From positions 40,155,452-40,219,451 of the forward strand of contig CM059972.1 of assembly GCA_030490835.1 (NCBI GenBank): 64,000 nucleotides of DNA, given 5' to 3'. This DNA is from Annona cherimola. Taxonomy: Eukaryota; Streptophyta; Magnoliopsida; Magnoliales; Annonaceae. Below are positions 20,741-32,688 of the stretch, piece by piece (the first letter of the stretch is position 1; each line of letters opens with the position of its first letter). The notes beneath the pieces were generated by a model, which saw only the letters and a program-made list of their open reading frames with translations, made no database searches and had not been told where the DNA came from. The position numbers were made by a program, and so were the translations under genes.

Positions 20741-23590
20741 GATTATAGAGATTGTACAATATATTTTTGAGCTTGAGCTGAAGTCTAAGGAGAAGAGAAG
20801 AGGTGCATTGCTAGGAGCCATTTAAGACATCACTTAAGCACTCAATCAATAAGCTTTTTCTGCTTTTCTTTTAATTTTGTTGTCTTATTTTTAATGGATT
20901 TTATTTATAATAATGTTTTTTGTTTATGGATTTTATTGAGAACATGCTATCCCAAACTCTTAATCCAGGGTTAGGGATGTAGCATTTGAATTATGTAGAG
21001 GATATTGTGGTTTTGCATTATCCATGAAGGAATATTATGTATTAATTTGATATTTTGTAATTTTAATGCTTGTTTTGTACATGTTTTGTACATGGGCTCG
21101 TACTATGGCATGATTTCATATATTACGTTATGGAACTAAGAGGTAGAAATTTAAAATATAATAATCAATATATTAAACTATGGTGTCCTAACCCGAGGCA
21201 TCACAAAGCCTTACTCCGGAATTGTTATTAATTGGTAAATGTGAATCTGGAATTGTTGCCTTGATCACGTGGCAGGTTCTTAAATTGGATCTCGTCCAAA
21301 AAAATTTTCATTTCATTCATTTTCCCTTCATCATTTCATTTCCTTAGATTTCACTTCATTCATCTTACAAGCAACATTACACTTGTAATGCATCGCACAT
21401 GATAGGTTCAATATACTAATTGGTTCATCTTCCTTATACATATATTTTAATAATCCCACCACCTAGCACTTGTCATCAAATATACATAACATTCAAAAAA
21501 TTTCATCTTATTCCCTTACATCATGGGTTTTATCAACCTGACCATTTCATAATTATATAAAATACATTCATAGTCAAATATTCAACATACCTACTTGTGT
21601 ACACACATTCGACCATCAATCACATAGCATTTAGAACTCTCAGCAAGTCCACATACCGTGACATTCCTTAAAATCTCAGTCATACTATACAAGATAGCTA
21701 ATCATTTTAGTATACACATAAATACTATCTCATATCTTCTCAATTACTCAGGTTCTTTACCTCTTACACTTCCCTGTATCTGTCTAAGGTTTAGAAAAAT
21801 AAAATGTGAGTGAGAACTCAATAAGCAAGTGTTTTATCGTCAGGCAAGCATTTTCCTATAAAACATTTTTTTCATATAAACCTTTTTTATATCCCACCTC
21901 TGGCCTTTTCAAAGGCATTGCATATGCATATAACCCTTTTTAGGTAATTCCTTTTGTTCTTAAATAGACGTTTTTATGTCCCAAGATATTTTTCCTGTAA
22001 ATCATTTTTCACATCCCCATTTTGGGATTTGTTTAAAATAAATAAGGCATATACATGTAATTTTTTTTTATGAATGCATTTGCATAAAAATCTTTTTATC
22101 TCAACCTTGATATATACACCTTTCATGTAAACACTTTTAGGACCCTGTTTAGGGTAAACCTTTTCATATAAACTTTTAGAATTCCCATCTAGGGTGATCT
22201 TTTCATGTAAATGAGTTCATATCCCAATTTTTGAGTTTTTTTCAAAAGCAAAAACATATGTAAATGCATTTCTCCCCATTCAGTAGTGACACTTACCAAG
22301 TTATTATCTACCTTTTGAAAAAAATCTATCATATAACAGCACGTTAGCCAGGCGGTCGTTCCTTAAACCTGCTCCTATCTCATGGAAGGCGTCACTGACC
22401 TCCTGTCTTTCCTTAGCGACTTGGCCATATGTAGAGTGGACCCCGGTCCATCTGTAACCGTCTCTACAATTGATTTATCCATTTTTCTGGTGTACCATAC
22501 ATCATCATATATATCCATATGCTAGCATGATTTCATGAAACATTACAGACCTCAGTCCATGTACTTTTTAGCAACTTGAAAAGTGGGCACACCCACTTTA
22601 AACATATTTTTATAAACCTCATTTGAATTATAGTTTTAGGATGACCATCCTTAAATAATTTTAGAAATATTTCAGTAAAACATTTTGATAAACATTTGTT
22701 ACATTTGAGAAAATAATCTTTCTAAAAGTGTTGCTTGTAATAAATCTTAAAATCATCATGATAAAGAAATTTCAAAACTTTTCAATTTTCAAGAAAAGAA
22801 AACTTATCTCATTAACATTTTCTTTGTTTCCATTTCGGCGCTTTTCGTACACAAAGGATATACAATTGCATCATCTTTCTTTGTCCACCCTGGTATCATA
22901 TACTTTTTTATATGTCATTCTTGTCATTTTTATGTAAAGAAGAACTTGCATATTCTTTGAATACTATTTTAGCAAATAAAAATCAATTCATTGTGTATAG
23001 TTAACTTATCGGGTTGGCCACCCTTAAACCTTTTTTAGAAACATCCGTATAAACATTTTTAAGACATTTTCAAAGTATTTTCATATTTAAAGGAAATCAA
23101 AACTTTTCTAATAAACTATTTCAAACAAATTGACCATTCTTAAACTATCGTTTATTTTCAAGTGTCATGTCAAAACATAAACAATTTCTTTCTATAAATC
23201 AAGCCCTCTTGTTCTTTATTTCATAATTGTACTTGCTTTTCACGAAAACCTGTTGAAGTAAAATTTAAAAACGTGTTTGCAACTATTACTGTGGTGCTCC
23301 AGCCCGAGCGTCACATCCTTACCTCGGGATCTATTGACTAGTAAACGTGATCAGGATTGTTGCCCTGTCACACAGCGGGCTTATTGGATATTTATCCACT
23401 TAATCCTAACTCCTTAAGATTTTATATCATTTATACAATCAATTTCCATCAAATGTCATTTTAGCCATTATATCATTTAACAATTACACATGTCATCTCA
23501 TAATCTTTATACTTATTCATATCATGATATTTCATGCCTTAGCATTTACCCATAAAAAATTTTCGTCTTTTATGGTCACAAAATCATAAC

Positions 23591-25125
23591 TGTGGCGCCC
23601 CAAACCCGAGCGTCACATCCTGAGCCTTACCTCGGGATCGTATTGATTAGTAAATATGATCAGGATTGTTGCCCTATCACACAACGGATTTTAACGGTGT
23701 TGAACCGATTTAATATTTTCTCATATGAATTTGATTTCTCATATTTTCATCTCAACCATATCTAATTTATTTCCAACTCATTCATAACCAAGTCATTTTG
23801 AATCCATTTAGCACATATACACAACATGATGTTCAAACAATATTTCAACTTTTGCCTAAATCAAATGTCACCGCATGTATATATCACAGTCATCAATATA
23901 AAACATTCAAATAGATTACATCTATTCAACATAATTTTATTCCATGATATAACAATACAAAAGTTTCTCCATGACTTCTCAAGCTGGAATTTTCTCCTTT
24001 GTCATCTTTTGTCCTTCACTTGTCTTTAGGGTTTAGAAAACAAAATCGTGAGTCGAAACTCAATAAGCAAGCTATTTGCATTTTACAGACAAATCATTTC
24101 AGGCAATATTTTTGAAATTAAATTTATATTAGAAAGCAATTTATACCTTGTCCAAAGATATATCTTGAAAACATAAAATCTTGTACCCATCACGAGTACC
24201 ATATGCATTATGCCATTTAAAACATGAACATAATCATCATAAGTCCCTTAGGATGGAAGTTAGCCAGGCGACCATCCGTCCACGTTAAATCCCATTTCAG
24301 AGAAGGCGTCGCCGGCCTTGGGCCTATTTTAAGCGACTTGGCCACACTAAGGGGGAACAATCGGTCCGCTTATACCCTTCAAGTGGACCTAGTACCCTGT
24401 GCACATGAACTTTTGCATAAATCCATCTTTAACATGCTAGCATGATTTTTCAATCAGAAACATAGAATCACATCATTTTTCCATAGCGTTTATCAAAGAA
24501 AAATTTCATAATATTGCATTGGAAGTAAAACATCATTTCAACACCGTTTTGCTAAGGGATGACCATCCTTAAACATATTAGAAATAATTTCCACAATTTC
24601 AACAACAAGTTAAAGCAAAAATTGCATTTATGTAAATAATTTAGAAAAGCAAAAATCCTTTAGAAAATTTGCTTGCTTATCTGTGTCTCTTAGCTTTCCG
24701 CTTTCGTTTTTTCTTTGCCTTTGCCTACATGAGAATAATATATTTTTTCATATATTTATTTTTCTCATATTTCATTTAGTTTTCCAACCCATTCCACTCA
24801 CATATATCATTTATTTGACTTCACAAGTTATTATGCACATATATAGCATATTTTTTACACATTTCTTCGGCTATCACATAACATAACTTATATAACCCCA
24901 TACATAAGGTATTCATTTCAATCTTACAAAATTCATTTAATACTCAGCATACATAGGTTTATTAACCTCAATTTGCCATTTATCCGTTTTTCCAAGATAC
25001 ACGTACAGGTGTTTCTTGTATGCACATATCGTTGCCTTTGCTCCATAAATCAAGTCCAAAATTTTGGAATTAATATCCTAAAATCTTAAATAGATATATA
25101 AACATGGAATTCATCTTATTTTCAT
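23591..25125 (-). repeat. Truncated 3' LTR of element F
   Basis: It aligns closely with 28679-30217 and then stops at CTTATTTTCAT, where it is joined to pol sequence. Only the U5-proximal 1.5 kb remains. Confidence 0.88.
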
Positions 25126-27128
25126 CCTATATGGAGTTTTAGAAATCGGAGCTGTACCCGACATCACATCAATAGTCATATCCATTTCCCGTTGTGGAGG
25201 TAATGTGGTTAATTCCTTTAGAAATACATTTGGAAATTATCTAACCATAGGTATTTGATTAATTTCTATCTCCATGCCTTTGTCCACATCCACAGACACC
25301 AAGTAGGCTTGACAATTTTGCCGGATCATTCTGACAGCTTTCATAGATGATATCAAGATACTTGAACTGTCAGGTTGCCTCAATTTTCCAATGGCAATCT
25401 CCCTTCCTGGAGTTGCTTCAAATTGCACTTTCTTATTCTTACAGTCTATGGTCGCTCCCCATTGGCTTAACCAATCCATACCCAATATCACGTCGAACTC
25501 AGTCATAGGTAATAGGATCAAATCAGCTTTTAGAATCAATGATCATATCCTAATTGGGCATGCTCTGCATACTTGGCTAGTGCTTGCTAACCTAGAGACT
25601 GGAGATTCTACATGTATAACCTGATTGGTCTCTTCTACCGGCAGTGCATGGGTGGTCACGTATTGGCATGCTATGAATGAATGGGTAGCACCAGAATCAA
25701 ACAAAGCTACCGCCAAATTTCCTAAAATATAAACCGTATTTGTGACCACATTTTCCTCTTGTTCTTGAGATTCTGTCTGGGTCAGGGCATGCATGTTCAC
25801 CCGGGTTCTTAAAAGTTCCCTGCTTACTTGTTGCTCCAGGTATCCTAAGCTGAGCAGGTCTTCCACGTCCTTGAGATGACTGCGCTTTGTTTAGGCAGTT
25901 CGGGGCTATGTGACCCACTTGATCACATATATAACACTTGACTACTTTTGTTTCCCCTGGCCTGCACTCCTTGGCGATGTGACCCATCTATCCACATTTG
26001 TAACACCGATTCGAGCCCTTTAGACACTCACCTGTATGCCGTTTCTGACACTTCCTACACAGCGGCGAGCTTTTCCTCTTTTGAATTCCTTTTCCCTTTC
26101 TTACACTGCCTTTTCTAGCTTTCTCTTTTCCGGTTTCCATTTCCTTGGGACCTGTACTGAACGCCCTTGAGCCCAATCTTAGTTCTTGAGTTCTCAAGGC
26201 TTCAATTTTCAAAGCCCTTGCTCTCTCAAGGCTTGAAGCGTAATCCTTTATCAGCAGAGGTGCCAAACTCTCTCGCAGATATGGCCTCAACCCTTGTTGA
26301 AATCTCTGTCTTATTTTGTGGCACATTAGCGATCCAAGGGACATATCTGACCAGAGCATTAAACCTTGTAGCGTACTCAGTGACCGTCATCCTCCCTTGA
26401 TATAATTTCTCAAATTCTATCACCTTTTGACTCTGTAAACCAACCGGGAAGTATTCTTTCTTAAATTCTTCCACAAAAGTTTTCCAAGACACTTCTTCGG
26501 GTCGTGACATTGTAATTAACATCGTCTCCAACCATTCATGTGCATCTTTTGCTAACAAATGGGTGGCACACAGTACTTTCCGACGGTCGTTGCATAGAGA
26601 TATTCTGAACAATTTTTTAATCTCCATCAATCACTGCTCTGCTTGGACCGGGTCGGGTTCTCCGGAAAATTTCGAGGGTCGCTGCGCTAGAAAGGCATTT
26701 ATGGCTCTTCTATCAGCTTCCATTAGCTGATTTTCATCCCTTAAAGGTACCGGTGTGACAATAGGGTCCGCCATCGGAGCAGGTCCTTCTCTCTCTGCAC
26801 TACCCAACTGAGCTTGTTGGGTCATTTCCCATAATCCCTGTATAATGTCGGCAGTCTGTGCTGCCCAATCCCTAGTGGCCCGCTGCATTGCTTTTTCCAC
26901 CGCTGCAGCCACTCTTTCCTCCATGAGTTTATTCTGCCTCGACTCAATTTCCTCCTCCATATTCCGTTCAGGGCTTTCATCATTCTGCCTTTGTTGGTTC
27001 CTTTGGTCTTGTGTCACTAGCCTTCCTCTTTTAGGTCGGCTAGTTTCGCCAACTTCATGTTAGCTTAGAACCTCTGTCGCTGCCTCTTTTCCTTTATTTT
27101 TCCTTACTCCTGCTCTCGTTTCCACCAT
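25126..27128 (-). pseudogene. gag-protease pseudogene of element F
   Basis: The frame starts at an ATG at 27128 (MVETRAG). Gag core pieces (KVIEFEKLYQGRMTVTEYA, 26226-26630), two zinc knuckles (CYKCG...GHIAKEC and CYICDQVGHIAPNC, about 25900-26010) and an aspartic protease (ALFDSGATHSFIA, then FDVILGMDWLSQWGATIDC) are all recognisable and typical of the Tekay/Del clade. It ends in the first residues of reverse transcriptase (GTAPISKTPYRM) at the deletion join. At least four in-frame stops (for example one at 26631 in place of the expected Trp, and one inside the first zinc knuckle) and several frameshifts make it non-functional. Confidence 0.88.
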
Positions 27129-27572
27129 TGTTTTAATCTGAGTATATAACAACACACTTTTCATTTTCAATTAGCATTAAATTATTACATACGCATTTCA
27201 TTGATAATCATCATGGAATCATTGCATACGCATTTCATTATCACATGGTCACAACCAATTTATTCAATCATAATATCTCACATCAGTCAAGCTCATTCAT
27301 TCATATATATATTTAAAGCATCGGGAATTCAGTATTTCAACATATTCATTTACATTCATCATATTCACATCATAACATTCATAATTAGTACATGTAAGAG
27401 TAAATCATACTTATGTACACATTTAGCATAACACACATTTCACACTTATATACATGTCAGTTCACCATAGAAACCATAGTGTCAAGCAGCCATAATTATA
27501 CATACACCACATTGTCATCAAGCCACACTTGTATATACACAACTTAAAAGCCAAAACAAGAGACAAGAAAGT
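27129..27572 (-). other. Spacer between the extra frame and gag in element F
   Basis: 444 bp of AT-rich sequence with many CAT/ATG triplets and no coding or repeat signal. Confidence 0.5.
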
Positions 27573-28399
27573 TCATCGTCTTCCTGGGCCTCTCCTTAGA
27601 TGTCTACGTCTACGTGGAACTTGTGAGGGTGCCTCTGTGATTGTACTAGTATTGGACCATGCCTGAACCTTATCATCACTACTATCATCATCATCATCCT
27701 TCTCCTCGTCATCCTCTACAAACTCCACTATTTCCTCCTCTACTTCTTCTGCTTCATCCTCCTCCTCTTCCTCAAAAGGCTCAAGGAATTCCATAGGGTC
27801 GTCATCATCATTGACCTCGGCCAATCGAACATTTCACCTGTGTTCTTCATTATATAGAGCATCACCTTGTCAGATTTAGGAGCATCAGGTACTTCAATGA
27901 CTCCCTCGGCACGACGCCTTTGTATATAGAGGGCCATGTCCACTTTCTGCTGATGGAGTCTATTCCAAGATGCTCCATAATGAAACTGGACACATCCATC
28001 AATGAACCTATACCACGGGCCTGTGTCGGGGGGTGTAGGTGCTTGAGTCTTTGCCCAAAAGTCCTATAGGTCCTGTGGGTCTACTCTGTCAGTTGGAACA
28101 CGTGGATCCCGGGGAATTCTAAGATAGGTTCCTGGGAGAACTCGGGCTCTAGGCTTATAACTTGAAGATTCGCCTAACCCTTGCCTGTGTTGATTGGAGG
28201 AAGCCTGATAGTTTTCCTGAGTGTGGTCATGATTGCGTATAGGTGAAAATCATGGGGGAACTGATGGGAATGGTGAAGTGTCGTGCTGAGACCCCCACCA
28301 TCTATTAATATTTTCTTCCCTTCGCTGTCTCCTCTCTTCCTCCTCTCTTTCTTTTTGTAACTCCTCCGCACTCATCACCCGCTTACCTCTATCCGCCAT
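27573..28399 (-). pseudogene. Extra reading frame upstream of gag in element F (function unknown)
   Basis: It starts at an ATG at 28399 (MADRGKRVMSAEELQKERE), a highly charged coiled-coil-like N-terminus, and stays in one frame apart from two single stops (near 28250 and 28084) until a frameshift at about 27820. It then continues as an acidic tail of Glu/Asp runs and ends in the basic stretch RRRRHLRRGPGRR before a stop at 27573. The middle has ordered-looking segments (GPWYRFIDGCVQFHYGASW; KVDMALYIQRRRAEGV). Total length is about 275 residues. It matches no retrotransposon domain I know. The acidic-then-basic tail suggests a nucleic-acid or histone-binding protein, which is inference. It lies between primer site and gag, a position where some gypsy clades carry an additional ORF. 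Confidence 0.65.
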
Positions 28400-28661
28400 C
28401 TGTATAGACATAGCAATCAAATTGCATTGCAACAATAATTCATTATCATATGACATGCATTTCATCTGTTATAAGCATACCTAATCATCATATAACATGT
28501 ATTTCATCATGTTATAATCATACATGAGCATCCTATAATCATATCTAATTCGTCACATAATCATGTGCAATCATGTATACTCATGTGTAATCATGTATAT
28601 TTCATCATGTTCTATCAATTTCCTATACTCAAAAATTTTCCACGCCTATGTACCAATCCAT

Positions 28662-28673
28662 GCACTGATACCA
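28662..28673 (-). other. Primer binding site of element F (initiator Met tRNA)
   Basis: The minus strand reads TGGTATCAGTGC, one mismatch from the canonical site, five bases inside the 5' LTR. Confidence 0.82.
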
Positions 28674-28678
28674 AACTC

Positions 28679-31600
28679 TGTGGCGCCCCAAACCCGAGTG
28701 TCACATCCTGAGCCTTACCTCGGGATCGTATTGATTGGTAAACGTGATTAGGATTGTTGCCCTGTCACATGATGAGTTTTAACGGTGTTTAACTGATTTA
28801 ATATTTTCTCATATGAATTTGATTTCTCATATTTTCATCTCAACCATATCTAATTTATTTCCAACTCATTCATAACCAAGCCATTTCGAATCCATTTAGC
28901 ACATATACACAACATGATGTTCAAACAACATTTCAACTTTTGCCTAAATCAGATGTCACTGCATGTATATATCACAGTCATCAATATAAAACATTCAAAT
29001 AGATTACATCTATTCAACATAATTTTATTCCATGATATAACAATACAAAAGTTTCTCCATGACTTCTCAAGCTGGAACTTTCTCCTTTGCCATCTCTTGT
29101 CCTTCACCTGTCTCTAGGGTTTGGAAAATAAAATTATGAGTCGAAACTCAATAAGCAAGCTATTTGCATTTTACAGGCAAATCATTTCAGGCAATATTTT
29201 TGAAATTAAATTCATATTGGAAAGCAATTTATACCTTGTCCAAAGGTATATCTTGAAAACATAAAATCTTGTACCCATCACGAGTACCATATGCATTATG
29301 CCATTTAAAACATGAACATAATCATCATAAGTCCCTTAGGATGGAAGTTAGCTAGGCGACCATCCGTCCACGTTAAATCCCATTTCAGAGAAGGCGTCGC
29401 CGGCCTTGGGCCTATTTTAAGCGACTTGGCCACACTAAGGGGGAACAATCGGTCCGCTTATACCCTTCAAGTGGACCTAGTACCCTGTGCACATGAACTT
29501 TTGCATAAATCCATCTTTAACATGCTAGCATGATTTTTCAATCAGAAACATAGAATCACATCATTTTTCCATAGCATTTATCAAAGGAAAATTTCATAAT
29601 ATTGCACTGGAAGTAAAACATCATTTCAACACCATTTTGCTAAGGGATGGCCATCCTTAAACATATTAGAAATAATTTTCACAATTTCATCAACAAGTTA
29701 AAGCAAAAATTGCATTAATGTAAACTATTTAGAAAAGCAAAAATCCTTTAGAAAATTTGTTCGCTTACCTGTGTCTCTTAGCTTTCCGCTTCCATTTTTT
29801 CTTTGCCTTTGCCTACATGAGAATAATATATTTTTTCATATATTTATTTTTCTCATATTTCATTTAGTTTTCCAACCCATTCCACTCACATATATCATTT
29901 ATTTGACTTCACAAGTCATTATGCACATATATAACATATTTTTTACACATTTCTTCGGCTACCACATAACATAACTTATATAAACCCATACATAAGGTAT
30001 TCATTTCAATCTCACAAAATTCATTTAATACTCAGCATACATAGGTTTATTAACCTCAATTTTCCATTTATTCATTTTTCCAAGATACACGCACAGGTGT
30101 TTCTTGTATGCACATATCGTTGCCTTTGCTCCATAAATCAAGTCCAAAATTTTGGAATTAATATCCTAAAATATTAAACAGATATATAAAAATGGAATTC
30201 ATCTTATTTTCATGCATTTTTGCACAAAATATCTTTTCATAAGTCATTCATCACTTATACACATTTATTACTTCACATATGCCCATTTGGTAACATATAC
30301 ATAAGATATTTCATAAAATTTGCTAAGGCAGAAATTTAATCCATATTTGAGCATTTTAATTACCCTTAATTACTATTTCATTTAGGGTATTTTCATGAGA
30401 TTTAAATCCATTCAACATAGGTTTCCAAAACAGCAAGTTTGGTACCCGTTTTTCACCCATTTAACGTGTCTTTTGACACATAACCCTAAGCAGTCATAAA
30501 ATTCCGAAATTTCAGCATTTAATCCCACTTTTCTTAATCCATATTTTGGGATTTAACACATATAGAACATCCATGAATTATCATTTCTCAAAACAGCAAG
30601 TTGCCTACACATTTTGAGTCCCGTTTCACATCGGTTTGACACACTTTCATAAAATCTATAAAAATCAGTTTTAGGGCTTCTTTTCCCAAATATTTTTGGG
30701 CATCCATAACACCTTAAACCTAGGGTATTTTACCCTACATAGCATTCGTAAAACATGCAAACCCATTTTCATAACATTTTTAGCATAGAAACATGGAAAT
30801 TAGGTCATAATCATTACTTTGCATTCCATAACTTCAAAAATTAATCATTTAAGCATAAACCAATACATGTTTTGCATAAATATATGATTCATAACCTAAT
30901 CACATCATCAAACCAAAACAGCAACTTGTCATGGAGATTTAGGGTTTACCAACTTGGATTTTCCACTCAATACACATGCAAAACTTCACTTTCATCAACT
31001 TAAACATGAAAATTCATACATGAAACCTATTACCCATTCCATATCAGATCAAAAGCATGTTAACTCATCATTTTACAGATTCTTTGAGCATCCTTTTCAT
31101 ATTCCCATTTTGGAGTTTAAAGACTCAAAATAATCAACTCAAACAACACGTATACTTACTTGGTTTAGAGCTAATTCAAACCCTAATCCTTGGGGATGAT
31201 TTTCCTCCACAAATTCTCCTCTTTTTTCTTATTTTTCCTTCTTCCTTGGCTGGGCAAAATGGGACGTGATCTGCTGCTATGGTTTGGAGTGAAAAAACCA
31301 ACACTTAGCCAACTTTTTCCAACCTCCTTCTACATGGACGTGCATGGGTTATAAGCTGGATTTTTTTCCAGCTGTGGGCCCCACTTCTTGGGCATTTTCC
31401 ACATCATTTAAATGCTCCCTTATCACCTTCATCTGTTGGCAACTTCCCAACCAAGTAAATTAGATTTTTACCATTTTCAAAAATCTAGAAAATCACTTTA
31501 ATCCATGGCGTCCAAGCTGCTCCAACTAGCACGTCATTTTCTATCCATTTTTTTCCAGAAATTTTCATTTTTTTCAACCCTAATTTAGGGGTAAATTATA

Positions 31601-32688
31601 CACTTAATTACCCTTTAATTTATGTATTAATTTGGTGTAAAAAAATTTAACAAAATGGTAGCAATAAGCATATTCATTGCACGTTGATACCCTCCTCAAG
31701 CTGTCCACTTTTTCACACTTCTTTTCAGCTATGTTTTATAATTTTTATTGCTGGATATTGATATGATGGAATGCATATCTTTATGTCCTTGCATCTCAGC
31801 TGCATTTACACATATTTTAAAAATTAAAAATTCAAAAAAAAAATCAGCATGGCAGCCCCTTGGACATCCCCTTATGCCACCTTACCTATGCTTATGTTAT
31901 GCCTTTTGTAGCTCCATCATGATAACCATTTAATAGCTGGATAATTCATGTATTTTTATATTTCTTATAAATACATAAAATACTCTAGAAATGGCCTACA
32001 TTTGACACCTCAATTCCCATTAAAAACATGCAATTATGTCAAGTACTCTAGCATTAAATGCAAGGTACTCTTGAGGTGCATTAGTCAACTAAGCTCACTT
32101 TTTTCAATGCAGGTATTTTCCCAACATTTCAAGCTTAATATAAGACATCCAAAATAAAAATCTCATAATTTCATTCAACCGTTTCAAATTTCATCTCAAT
32201 CCGATTTTTCTAACTCCCGTTATAGCCGTTTAAAGTTAACGGTTGAAATTGAAATATGATCAATAAATAATAACTCTCATTTCATCAATAATTTTCATAA
32301 CCCATTAATTCCATAATAAAAAGCCCAACATCATTAATTTTCATTTCAAATTTCACTTGAATCCGCCTTACAGGCGTTGAGTTATGAATTTTCTAGTGTT
32401 TTTCCATTAAACTTGTCAATTATCATATAATCACCCATAATTCATATTAAATAATGGAAAATGATTATCCATAATGTATTTGCACATTTACATCAACAAT
32501 AATTTACTCTAATTCTATTGTCTCATTTTAGCTCAAAATGATCATTCACATCATTATGCTAATCCATAACCCTAATTACAATAATTAGCAAAATCACATA
32601 AAACCTTCATAATTCAATAATTCTCAAATAAATATCATATATATGATTAATGCATACATATGGGTTCTACATTGGTTAGGGTTTCATA
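28679..32688 (-). repeat. 5' LTR of element F (4.0 kb)
   Basis: A complete LTR from TGTGGCGCCCC (U5 end) to GGGTTTCATA (U3 start; the terminal CA has changed to TA). It has a GC-rich conserved block around 29340-29470. The short frames in it, such as 29312-29533, recur in the other LTR copies because of LTR homology, not because they are genes. Confidence 0.85.

Larger units (their letters stand above)
23591..32688 (-). mobile_element. Element F: internally deleted Tekay/Del-like retrotransposon
   Basis: A 9098-bp minus-strand element inside solo LTR H, flanked by perfect ATAAC duplications (23586-23590, 32689-32693). It has a complete 4010-bp 5' LTR, a primer site, an extra decayed frame, decayed gag-protease and a 3' LTR cut to about 1.5 kb. 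A single deletion removed RT, RNase H, integrase, chromodomain and the U3 part of the 3' LTR. It cannot code for its own movement. Confidence 0.88.

Noticed and set aside
27573..27824. Acidic protein as an independent host gene
   Set aside because: It continues upstream in the same decayed frame and lies exactly between primer site and gag of element F, so it belongs to the retrotransposon.
24224..29533. Nearly identical ~73-codon frames at 24224-24445 and 29312-29533 (and similar repeated small frames)
   Set aside because: They lie at the same position in the two LTRs of element F. Their identity is LTR homology, and the frame is not kept in the other LTR copies.
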